Positions 15,770-22,652 of a DNA stretch of 22,921 nucleotides are shown piece by piece (the stretch's first letter is position 1; each line of letters starts with the position of its first letter). The notes beneath the pieces are model-generated. The model was not told where the DNA came from. It saw only the letters and a program-made list of their open reading frames with translations, and did not search any database. Both the position numbers and the translations under genes were made by a program. The stretch comes from DASSFG01 sp035547915 (GTDB lineage: Bacteria > Planctomycetota > Planctomycetia > Pirellulales > JAICIG01): positions 1 to 22,921 of the forward strand of contig DASZTS010000026.1 in the NCBI GenBank assembly GCA_035547915.1. The letters are read 5' to 3'.

Positions 15770-15794
15770 AGCAACCGGCAAAACCGGATCGAGC
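15769..15794 (+). repeat. Left-end fragment of the MITE-like element (copy D)
   Basis: GAGCAACCGGCAAAACC then GATCGAGC at 15769-15794 matches the first 26 bases of copy A (3319-3344) closely. The rest of the element, including the right terminal repeat, is absent. It abuts and supplies the stop codon of the upstream gene. It is either a deletion remnant or a gene-end scar of the element. Confidence 0.6.
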
Positions 15795-15813
15795 ATGGCC
15801 GGCGCCCGGGCCA

Positions 15814-17805
15814 TTACTCCGTCGGCGGCGTGACTTGAAGGAGGAAGTCGAAGAGTTCTCCTTTACGGGTGCCATCGAGCGTGATGTCCATCGGGACGAT
15901 TTGCACGCCGGCGGGGACTCGAGCGGGATCGACAGTCAGTCCGACCTTGAAAGTTTGACGCGACTTGGGTTCAAGATCGCCCACCAACACCTCGGGTTCG
16001 GAGGTGATGCCCGCAGGGAGCTTGAAGCGAACGTGATGGTGTTGTGGCCGATCGCGGAAGTTGCGCACCGTGATGGCGACTTCCTGGGAACGATGTTCTT
16101 GGAGGTCGACTCGATAGGGATACGCTGAGACCCAAAACGGATCGAAGCCATATTCGTAGTCGTCGTCGGGGATCAGCCGCTTGTAGTCGGCGATGATCCG
16201 TTTCGACCATTCGTGATAGCGCTCGATGAATGCGGCCGGATTGGTCATCAGGACGTTGTGCGCTCCCATGATGATGTCGGGGTTCAGGTCGCGCAGGTAG
16301 GCGCTGCCGAGCAAGTATCCTTCTTCGAAGATCGCGCTGTTACGCGCTACGACGGCTTCGTGTCCGTTCTGCTCCGGATCGGACGGATCGCCGAACAGAT
16401 TGTCGCCCGTGAAGGCGATGCGTTTGCCGTCGAGCTCCAACCAAAGACAGTTGCCGAATTCCGTCTGGCCGGGCATCCAGTCGAAGTGCAGTCGGAGGCC
16501 TTCCCAATCGACGATCTCGCCATCGTGTAGCGGCCGATCGACCTTCAGTCCCTCGTAGGCCGGATTGTAGGATGTTATCAGTGCGCAATAATCGTAACGC
16601 AGCGGATTCTCGACCTTGTCCACGATGCGGTCGAGGGTCCAGATCTTCACACCGAAGCGGCGCTTCAGCTCGGCGCCGAGCGTGAAGTGGTCGCCGTGCA
16701 TGTGGTTGATCCATAGCGCATCGATCCCTTTCAGGCCGAGGTGCTTCTGCATCTCGCCTATCAGGTCGTGCAACATCTGCTCGGCGAAGAGACCACAATC
16801 CAACAACAGCCCCCGACCGCCATCCGAAATGATGATGGCGAAGTTCTTCCCTGCGAGCGTATCGCCGAATTTATAGAGATGGGGCGTGACCTGCACGATC
16901 TGCGGGATCGGAGTCGGTTTGATGATCGGATCGACCTTGGTTCGCTTCGTGAGATTCAGCACGGGATAGCCGCGCAGATAGTCTGGACGGAACGCGACGA
17001 GCTTTTCGTGATAATCCCTCAGTTGGGCCGTGGCATCTTGGATCGGAGGCCCCTGCGTCGGAAACGCCCAAGAAGGGTGCTCAGCGGCCAAGCGAACGAC
17101 CGACGCGATCAACGCATCGAGCCCCTTGCCGAAGCCATAGTCCCATTCGGTATCAAACCAATTGGTCAGACGAGCGCCGTCATACATAATGCCGCCGATG
17201 AAAGCGCTTGTCCGGTCGCCTTCCCTGAGTAGGTATGACATGCCGCCGGGCGAGTGGCCGGGCGTCGCCAGGCAGGTGATGTGGCGACCGTGCCATTCGA
17301 ATACTTCGCCGTCGACGAAGAGCCGATCTAGCTTGATGCTCTCGGCGGGCGGTCGGACATAGCTCGCGCCGTGCACGGTGTGGGCGTCGCCGAGGCTGGG
17401 ACGCCATTTGCGGAAGTCGTGCGGAGTGTCGAACAAGGCCTGTTCATCCATGGGCGCAGCTAGCTTGGTTTGCGCGCGATCGATGCGGTGGATCCCTTGG
17501 CACTGCTCGCGGTGATGGTCGGTGAAGACGATCCAATCGACTTCGGTCACACCGATTTCGGCGAGATGGTCTAAGACGCCGCCATCGCCGAGATTGAAGA
17601 GGATTGCCGACTTGCCGTCGCGGAGCACGTAGACGTTGCAGGTATCGGCATAACTGAATACGTCGGGCCAAGCCTCGGTCACGAGATGCAGAGCGGGCCG
17701 CGGTGCCAAGGCCGATTTCTCGCTCGCGTGCGCGCCGGCGGCAGCGATCACGCACAACACGACGGCCACGATGCCGGTTCTGTTGGTTGCTCCACAGACG
17801 TTCAT
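15814..17805 (-). CDS. Secreted protein with two metallo-beta-lactamase-fold domains
   Basis: A 663-aa exported protein. Residues 1-27 form a signal peptide (IVAVVLCVIAAAGAHA). Domain 1 (about 40-275) has the MBL layout, with FTDHHREQCQG (95-104) where HxHxDH is expected, then TPGHSPGGMSYL with His184 and a GGIMYDG segment. Domain 2 (about 305-530) has the full INHMHGDHFTLG motif (His368, His370, Asp372, His373), FTGDNLFGD with Asp468 and MGAHN with His516, but MPGQTEFG has Gln447 where a His is usual. The last 110 residues form a beta-rich tail (EVAITVRNFRDRP, LVGDLEPKSRQTFKVGLTV) like a NEW3/FN3-type domain. Domain 2 is the likely hydrolase; domain 1 may have changed metal or become structural. 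It is divergent from the GH172 gene across a 217-bp gap. Confidence 0.9.
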   Translation of the reverse strand: MNVCGATNRTGIVAVVLCVIAAAGAHASEKSALAPRPALHLVTEAWPDVFSYADTCNVYVLRDGKSAILFNLGDGGVLDHLAEIGVTEVDWIVFTDHHREQCQGIHRIDRAQTKLAAPMDEQALFDTPHDFRKWRPSLGDAHTVHGASYVRPPAESIKLDRLFVDGEVFEWHGRHITCLATPGHSPGGMSYLLREGDRTSAFIGGIMYDGARLTNWFDTEWDYGFGKGLDALIASVVRLAAEHPSWAFPTQGPPIQDATAQLRDYHEKLVAFRPDYLRGYPVLNLTKRTKVDPIIKPTPIPQIVQVTPHLYKFGDTLAGKNFAIIISDGGRGLLLDCGLFAEQMLHDLIGEMQKHLGLKGIDALWINHMHGDHFTLGAELKRRFGVKIWTLDRIVDKVENPLRYDYCALITSYNPAYEGLKVDRPLHDGEIVDWEGLRLHFDWMPGQTEFGNCLWLELDGKRIAFTGDNLFGDPSDPEQNGHEAVVARNSAIFEEGYLLGSAYLRDLNPDIIMGAHNVLMTNPAAFIERYHEWSKRIIADYKRLIPDDDYEYGFDPFWVSAYPYRVDLQEHRSQEVAITVRNFRDRPQHHHVRFKLPAGITSEPEVLVGDLEPKSRQTFKVGLTVDPARVPAGVQIVPMDITLDGTRKGELFDFLLQVTPPTE

Positions 17806-17822
17806 GTTCTATCTCGTCCGAC

Positions 17823-17947
17823 CGGTCAAACCTCGGGGACACCACTTCCCAAATGATATCGTCGCTTCCGGCGCAGGACGACGCTATCGCGCGTTTTCGG
17901 CGACGGCCGAGCCACCTCGGCTACCTGGTTGCCTATACGGTCAAACC
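17823..17947. promoter_or_regulatory. Divergent promoter region with a repeated CGGTCAAACC motif
   Basis: Between the divergent MBL and GH172 genes, CGGTCAAACC occurs twice in the same orientation, at 17823-17832 and 17938-17947. The second copy is followed by G, giving the hyphenated palindrome CGGT-CAA-ACCG (17938-17948). Each copy lies close to one gene start (about 18 nt from the MBL start and about 75 nt from the GH172 start), as expected for a shared operator. Two copies of a 10-mer could also be chance. Confidence 0.3.
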
Positions 17948-18022
17948 GGGTAAAAATCCTCTTTCCTTCTGTAAGAATGCGCAAGCAATATTCGACAACC
18001 TTTGAACCGCGTCTATCGCCCC

Positions 18023-20137
18023 ATGAAACATCCCGTTCTTCGACCGATAAATTGTCTCACCGCCGGGGTCGCAACCCTTGCCGTCCTCGCCACGACGGCG
18101 GTTGCCTGTGCGGAGGTGACGATCGAGTCGCTGCTGAGCGAACTGACCGACTATGGCAGCGTCGCTCGTTGGCCAGACCCTGAGTACAGTTGCAAGCAGG
18201 CCAGCAGTTACGACCGAGCGACCGTCGCGCCCGACCAGCCCGGATGGTTTGCCAACGCCGACCAAAATCAATTCATCCGTGAAGAGCGGAACCAAGGCCG
18301 CAGCGAGAAGGTGATGCTCGATGCCGACGGACCCGGCTGCATCGTACGCATCTGGCTGACCACCGATAGGAACAAGCAAGGCATGTTGCGTTTCTATTTC
18401 GATCACGAGACGAAACCATCGTTGACCTTTCCCGCCTACGACCTGCTCCGCGGCGACCTCAAGCTAGGTCCGCCGCTGGCCCAACCGCATCCGGGCTATC
18501 AGCCGGATGGCAACGGTGGCAACAACTTCTACCTGCCCATTCCCTACGCGAAGCACTGCAAGATCACCTGGGAAGAGGCCAGTCAGGGCTCGCGTTACTA
18601 CCAGATCAATTACCGCACGTATGCGCCGGGCACGGCCGTGCAGACGTTCAGCCGCAAGGCCCTCGAAGCGGCCCGGCCCGCGGTCGAGCGTGCGAATAAA
18701 CTCTTGTTGGCACCGCCCGCAGCCCCGCGGGGAAAACCCGTCGCCTCGCAGGGAAAACCTATCCTTCAGGGGATGGAACTTGCTCCGCGCGGGAAGCACA
18801 CGCTCGATCTGCCACCCGGGCCTGCCGCCCTGGATTGGTTCGAGCTTCACGTGCCACAAAAACAATTGGCCGAGCCCGAACGCGCGCTGCGGTCCCTGAT
18901 CGTGCAGATGGAGTGCGACGGCGAGCGCACCATCTGGTGTCCGGCGAGCGATTTCTTCGGCAGCGGCGTTGGGTTGAATGCGATCGAGAGCTGGTATCGC
19001 AGCGTGCATGCCGACGGCACGATGGTTTGCCGCTGGGTGATGCCTTACGAAAAACAGGCCCGCGTGACTCTGATCAATCTCACCGATCAACCGATCGAAG
19101 TCGCTCTGCGTGCGAACGTCGGCCCATGGTCGTGGGACGATCGCTCGATGCATTTCCACGCTGTCTGGCACTACGAGGCGGACCTGAAGACCCCGCCCCA
19201 TCGCGACTGGAACTTCGTCGAGATCGCGGGCCAGGGGGTCTTGGTCGGCGATACGCTCGCGCTGTTCAATTCGATCGCCACCTGGTATGGCGAAGGAGAC
19301 GAGAAGATCTGGATCGATGGTGAATCGTTTCCGTCGCACCTCGGCACCGGCACCGAAGACTACTACGGCTACTCCTACGCGCCCAAGCCGCCCCATGAGA
19401 CACCGTTTTGCGGCGAGCCCCGGATCGATCAACCGATGACGCAGGGCCACAACACTTCGTGGCGCACGCGCAACCTCGACGCGATTCCGTTTCATCGCTC
19501 GCTCAAATTCGACATCGAGTTGATCCCCTGGAAGACGGTCACGCTCACCTACGCGGCGACCACGCAGTGGTACGCGAGGCCCGGAGCGGCGTCGAATGTC
19601 GACCCTCAACCGCGCGAGGCCGCGTTGCCCGTTCCTACCTTGGCCGACGCGATCGCAGCCGTCGTGCCTCCTTCGCGGAAGCCTGGCGCCGTCGAATGCG
19701 AGACGATGAAGGTGCTGACGAAGTCCGGCAATTTTCACGTCGGCGAACAGGACATGGACCCCTTCGGCGGCGACCGTTGGAGCAACGGCAAGCATCTCTT
19801 GGCAGCTACGACGGCGGTGGGCGAAACCCTGGAACTCGAATGGCCCGTCGCCGACGCCGCGCCACGTCGGCTGGTGCTCTACGCCACGCAAGCGGCCGAC
19901 TACGGCACGCTACGTTTCCGCGTCAACGGCAAGCCGGTGGCAGGCACCTTCGATGGCTATGCGGACTCGGTGCAGCCGGCGGCCGCCTTTCCGCTCGGCG
20001 TCTTCACGCCCCAGGACAAGAAATTCAAGCTGCTGATCGAAGTCGCCGGCACCAACGCCAACTCGAAGGGATTGAAATACCTCTTCGGATTGGACTGCGT
20101 GGTCGTCGAGCAACCGACAACCGACGAGGGCGGTTGA
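18023..20137 (+). CDS. DUF2961 / GH172-type glycoside hydrolase
   Basis: A 704-aa secreted protein of the DUF2961 family, now GH172, whose characterised members act on arabinofuranosides and fructofuranosides. Residues 1-30 form a signal peptide. The N-terminal signature includes DYGSVARWPDPEYSCKQASS, GWFANADQNQFIREE and VMLDADGPGCIVRIWLT. The middle has the family motif GTGTEDYYGYSYAP near residue 440, a conserved active-site acid region. The C-terminal 150 residues (from about 550) form a beta-rich unit with LLAATTAVGETLELEW and RRLVLYATQAADYGTLRF, probably a carbohydrate-binding domain. ATG 18023 begins the signal peptide; TTG 18002 would add seven residues. There is no clear ribosome binding site. 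It is longer than the minimal family because of this C-terminal domain. Substrate specificity is not readable here. Confidence 0.92.
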   Translation: MKHPVLRPINCLTAGVATLAVLATTAVACAEVTIESLLSELTDYGSVARWPDPEYSCKQASSYDRATVAPDQPGWFANADQNQFIREERNQGRSEKVMLDADGPGCIVRIWLTTDRNKQGMLRFYFDHETKPSLTFPAYDLLRGDLKLGPPLAQPHPGYQPDGNGGNNFYLPIPYAKHCKITWEEASQGSRYYQINYRTYAPGTAVQTFSRKALEAARPAVERANKLLLAPPAAPRGKPVASQGKPILQGMELAPRGKHTLDLPPGPAALDWFELHVPQKQLAEPERALRSLIVQMECDGERTIWCPASDFFGSGVGLNAIESWYRSVHADGTMVCRWVMPYEKQARVTLINLTDQPIEVALRANVGPWSWDDRSMHFHAVWHYEADLKTPPHRDWNFVEIAGQGVLVGDTLALFNSIATWYGEGDEKIWIDGESFPSHLGTGTEDYYGYSYAPKPPHETPFCGEPRIDQPMTQGHNTSWRTRNLDAIPFHRSLKFDIELIPWKTVTLTYAATTQWYARPGAASNVDPQPREAALPVPTLADAIAAVVPPSRKPGAVECETMKVLTKSGNFHVGEQDMDPFGGDRWSNGKHLLAATTAVGETLELEWPVADAAPRRLVLYATQAADYGTLRFRVNGKPVAGTFDGYADSVQPAAAFPLGVFTPQDKKFKLLIEVAGTNANSKGLKYLFGLDCVVVEQPTTDEGG

Positions 20138-20139
20138 CC

Positions 20140-20179
20140 CGAGCAACCTCCGCAAGCTGAACTGAAACCGTCGGGGCAT
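20140..20179 (-). pseudogene. FSLR-leader remnant, minus strand
   Basis: Read on the minus strand, ATG at 20179 opens MPRRFQFSLRRLLGSTA, a textbook start of planctomycete FSLR-leader proteins, but after about 13 residues it runs into the end of the GH172 gene and the hydrophobic helix is missing. The gene body must have been lost, so this is a 40-bp 5' stub. It lies two bases from the GH172 stop codon. The same coding sequence, degraded, appears in the opposite orientation at 20320-20356. Confidence 0.5.
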
Positions 20180-20229
20180 GCGAGCAGTGTACCCGGTTTG
20201 CAGCCTTGAACCAGATTCGGTTGGCCGCC

Positions 20230-20274
20230 TCAAATCCACAACCCCCGGCTTTGCAAAGCCGGTGCTCTCCCAAT
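20230..20274 (-). pseudogene. tRNA-Ala(UGC) remnant
   Basis: On the minus strand this reads ATTGGGAGAG (D-loop and D-stem 3' half), CACCGGC-TTTGCAAA-GCCGG (anticodon arm, anticodon UGC, complement at 20253-20255), then GGGTTGTGGATTTGA (variable loop and T-arm). The order and sequence are those of bacterial tRNA-Ala. Both acceptor strands, the 5' half of the D-stem and the 3' half of the T-stem are missing. The anticodon loop has eight bases (one extra A), so it is not a functional tRNA. It is best read as a decayed copy or an integration scar. Confidence 0.6.
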
Positions 20275-20319
20275 GGCAGGGCCGTCCCCCCCAGTGATTA
20301 CCGGCCGCAGCCTGTCAGC

Positions 20320-20356
20320 ACGCCCCGCCGTCTTCGCTTCACATTGCATGCGTTGC
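20320..20356 (+). pseudogene. Strongly decayed FSLR-leader copy, plus strand
   Basis: ACG-CCC-CGC-CGT then CTTCGCTTCACATTGC reads TPRRLRFTLHAL. It aligns with the coding strand of the remnant at 20179-20143 at 25 of 37 bases, with the ATG changed to ACG. No gene body follows; the minus-strand LRR gene ends at 20373. The match is suggestive rather than certain. Confidence 0.3.
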
Positions 20357-20372
20357 GATCTTGGCCAGAAGG

Positions 20373-21191
20373 CTACTTTCCGTACCATTCAATGTCGCAC
20401 TTCGGGTGTGACTCTTCAAACGTAAGAACGGCCTCGGTCGTTATCGGCTCGTTGGCAGTCAGGTCGGCTTCCGTGAGATTGGGCAGCTCGTCGAGGTGTT
20501 GGAAGACGGCGTTGGTGATCTTGGTCATCGACAACCCAACTCGTACGAGCGATTGGCAAGCGACCAGATCGCCTACGCCCGAGTCGTCGACTTCGGTGGA
20601 ATAGACATCCAGTTTCTTGAGTTTCGGATGCCGCGAAAGATGCTTCATCCCAACGCCGGTCACATGCGTTCCACGCAGGCCGAGGTCTTCGAGTTCGGGC
20701 AGGCTCGCCATCCGTTCAAGAAACGCATCCGACACTCCCGTTGCGTTGAGCTGCAAGAAATCCAACGACTTGATCTGCGAAAGTGTCGCTGCCGAAGCAT
20801 CCGTGATATGGGTTTCCTGCAGCCAAAGTTCTCGTAGCGGCAGATGCACGATCCGTCGCAGACCATCATCATCGATGTCGGCGTTGCTCAAATCGAGTCG
20901 CTTAAGTTCCTTCAGGACGGCGAGGTGGGCGAGTACACCGTTGTCGGCTTTAGCTTCACGAAGATCGACCTTGATGACGGTGCCGAATGCTTCGGCCCCG
21001 AACCATCTTTCCAACCGGCCGGGTGCCGCCCTGCCCATTTGCACCTTACCGCCGGCTTGCCGAATCGCCGCGAATGCCACCCGGCGCTGACGGATGTGTT
21101 GGGCGAACAGACCAACTGCGATCGCAACACACGTGAATAACAGGAAGAACAGTCGGAGCGATATCTGAAGCCGACGTTTCCCGGACGACAT
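20373..21191 (-). CDS. Leucine-rich repeat protein with N-terminal FSLR-type membrane anchor
   Basis: A 272-aa membrane-anchored protein. The N-terminal RRLQISLRLFFLLFTCVAIA is the planctomycete leader (basic patch, I-S-L-R and one transmembrane helix to about residue 28). About seven 23-24-residue leucine-rich repeats follow, with cores such as LKRLDLSNADIDDDGL, LRELWLQETHITD, LDFLQLNATGVSD, LEDLGLRGTHVTG, LKKLDVYSTEVDD and LVRVGLSMTKITN. The pattern LxxLxLxxTxITDxGL is the cysteine-containing/bacterial type often found in planctomycetes, for protein-protein contacts. ATG 21191 is preferred because it starts the leader; a GTG at 21215 adds eight residues. GAGGA lies 13 nt upstream of 21191, which is rather far. 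A 97-bp element lies just upstream of the gene. Confidence 0.88.
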   Translation of the reverse strand: MSSGKRRLQISLRLFFLLFTCVAIAVGLFAQHIRQRRVAFAAIRQAGGKVQMGRAAPGRLERWFGAEAFGTVIKVDLREAKADNGVLAHLAVLKELKRLDLSNADIDDDGLRRIVHLPLRELWLQETHITDASAATLSQIKSLDFLQLNATGVSDAFLERMASLPELEDLGLRGTHVTGVGMKHLSRHPKLKKLDVYSTEVDDSGVGDLVACQSLVRVGLSMTKITNAVFQHLDELPNLTEADLTANEPITTEAVLTFEESHPKCDIEWYGK

Positions 21192-21245
21192 ATCGTTCAC
21201 GCGGTCCTCGAGCACACGTTCGCCTGCGGGGGTTCCTGAGCTCTA

Positions 21246-21342
21246 AAGTAATCGACAAAACTCTATTGAGTGCGAAAAATCGGCGTTTCATGAGCCGATT
21301 TTTTGCCACTGCGCTACGGCTTCCGAGATTTGTCAACCGCTC
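21246..21342 (+). mobile_element. MITE-like ~100-bp inverted-repeat element, copy B
   Basis: The third full copy. The left end AAGTAATCGACAAAACTCTA (21246-21265) and right end GAGATTTGTCAACCGCTC (21325-21342) are the terminal inverted repeats. Its interior has the best-preserved inner hairpin: AAAAATCGGC (21275-21284) pairs perfectly with GCCGATTTTT (21294-21303) around GTTTCATGA, flanked by A and T tracts. That hairpin looks like a bidirectional intrinsic terminator. The copy separates the LRR gene from the next membrane-protein gene, both on the minus strand. Confidence 0.75.
21275..21304. terminator. Bidirectional terminator-like hairpin inside copy B
   Basis: A 10-bp perfect stem (21275-21284 with 21294-21303), a 9-nt loop, an A-tract at the left foot and a T-tract at the right foot (six T including 21304). 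On either strand this resembles an intrinsic terminator. It lies downstream of the minus-strand membrane-protein gene (stop at 21356) and so could terminate it. Confidence 0.5.
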
Positions 21343-21355
21343 AAAGATTAAGTGA

Positions 21356-21991
21356 CTATGCCTGATGTGTGGTCCGTGCCTGATGCGTGCCGGTGGTTCG
21401 GGCCGCGGCGCACGACGAACATCGCTGTGCGACGACGCCTCCCAACAGACCGAAAAGGATCGCGAAGAGCGCATGGCCGGTCGTGAGCCTGGCTAGCCGT
21501 CGTTCGTGGTCTGCGAACGACGTCGGGTACTCCCCGGCCTGCTGCGGTGCGGGCGTCAAGACCGGGTCGGCATACGGATCGAAACTCGCCGACGGGGGAG
21601 GGCCCGCCTCTGCTGCCGGCGTCGCATAGGCGCTCAAGGGCGGTTGCAGCGAAGGTCCAACCACTCGTATCGATATGGCGTAATTGCACTCGTACAGCAG
21701 GGACGTCGTGACCATCTCCTCACGCAACGAATAGGTGCCATTGGGGGACTGCCAATTGCCGCAGATCAACCAGAGGTATGCGAGACCGAGCGCGGCGAAG
21801 CCTGCCCAAAGCGCTCGTTGCTCGCCGCTTCGATAGACCGCCAAGACGATCGCGAGCAGCAACGCGGTCACCGCCGCCGTGAACGTCAGTTTGGAGAGGA
21901 GTGGCGATGCATAGATCACCAGGCCACAGCCCACGGCCAGGAACGAAACAACGCCGAATAACCAACGGAGCGAGAAGCGCATGCCTTGCAT
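21356..21991 (-). CDS. Planctomycete FSLR-leader multi-pass membrane protein
   Basis: A 211-aa integral membrane protein of unknown function. MQGMRFSLRWLFGVVSFLAV is the FSLR leader with its first transmembrane helix, followed by a second (FTAAVTALLLAIVLAVY) and a third (ALWAGFAALGLAYLWLICGN). A Pro/Ala/Ser-rich extramembrane stretch of about 80 residues contains two Cys-poor polar segments. A last helix (HALFAILFGLLGGVVAQ) leads to a Cys/Arg/Thr-rich tail. The start is ATG 21991 because AGGGGGG lies seven bases upstream; the frame extends to 22093 without any ribosome binding site. This architecture is repeated in many planctomycete genomes as lineage-specific hypothetical proteins. It is a single gene, separated from the LRR gene by copy B. 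Confidence 0.8.
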   Translation of the reverse strand: MQGMRFSLRWLFGVVSFLAVGCGLVIYASPLLSKLTFTAAVTALLLAIVLAVYRSGEQRALWAGFAALGLAYLWLICGNWQSPNGTYSLREEMVTTSLLYECNYAISIRVVGPSLQPPLSAYATPAAEAGPPPSASFDPYADPVLTPAPQQAGEYPTSFADHERRLARLTTGHALFAILFGLLGGVVAQRCSSCAAARTTGTHQARTTHQA

Positions 21992-22206
21992 CGAACACCC
22001 CCCCTGTGCTTGGAGAAATTGAGCCGAACTCCGTTTACGGTACGCGCGAGGGAAGATGGCGGTCAAGGATCTGGCCCAAAGGTCGTGCCCCAAGCACGCA
22101 CCGGGTTTCGTTTGGGACAGAAAACCAGATATGTTACCAACATGACCCCACCTGGTTTCCCTTCAGCCTGGGAGATTTTTACCTGTACCTGTTCTCAGTG
22201 GCAGGG

Positions 22207-22455
22207 ATGCCCTGGCCGCTCGGTCTCGATTGGCCTCTACCGGCCGTTGCCATCGCTTGGTGCATCACGCTCGCTTGTTCGTGGATCAAAGAAGTACGCC
22301 CGAGGCCCAAGCTACGAACCGTCTCAGGGGCCGCGGTCGTGGCAGCCATCTTCACGTGCCTTTGCGGACTCCTGAGCATCCCCGATTCCGCATTCGTGGG
22401 CGCCGGTGGCCAAAAGCACTCTCGGACCGCGCGTGGTCAGGTGATCCCGGCGTAG
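22207..22455 (+). CDS. Possible small membrane protein (start uncertain)
   Basis: From ATG 22207 the frame encodes about 82 aa with two plausible transmembrane helices (LPAVAIAWCITLACSW and SGAAVVAAIFTCLCGLLSI) joined by a basic loop (IKEVRPRPKLR), ending at 22455. The frame is already aromatic and hydrophobic upstream (TWFPFSLGDFYLYLFSVAG), so the true start may be earlier, or the gene may have lost its 5' end; no ribosome binding site settles it. It is convergent with the minus-strand remnant that ends at 22437. I do not recognise a family. It may be spurious, but its hydrophobic pattern is better than a shadow's. Confidence 0.3.
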   Translation: MPWPLGLDWPLPAVAIAWCITLACSWIKEVRPRPKLRTVSGAAVVAAIFTCLCGLLSIPDSAFVGAGGQKHSRTARGQVIPA

Positions 22456-22650
22456 AGGATAAATGCGGCGGCTCCGACGAAGCCATAGATGGCGAGCCGT
22501 GCGATGCCACCGCACACGACTCTGATCGCAGCACCAAACAGCGCGCAGGAAAACGTGAACCAGATGGGCAACAACCGCGGGAACGGGACGCAATGGGCTG
22601 CCAAGTGGAGATCGCGCAAGGCATTCTGGATCGCGAAGCGGATTACTGCC
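22437..22650 (-). pseudogene. 3' part of a membrane-protein gene cut by the IS630 insertion
   Basis: On the minus strand the frame is open from the IS boundary at 22650 to TGA at 22437-22439. It reads AVIRFAIQNALRDLHLAAHC, then a hydrophobic stretch LPIWFTFSCALFGAAIRVV and a last helix YGFVGAAAFILYAGIT. The two hydrophobic segments and the abrupt start at the IS end suggest the 3' end of a planctomycete membrane-protein gene whose 5' part lies beyond the IS or was lost. A TTG at 22619 is the only initiation codon and has no ribosome binding site. Confidence 0.45.
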
Positions 22651-22652
22651 TA

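Noticed and set aside
18464..19891. 475-aa minus-strand frame antisense to GH172
   Set aside because: Clear GH172 motifs on the plus strand; the antisense frame has no recognisable feature.
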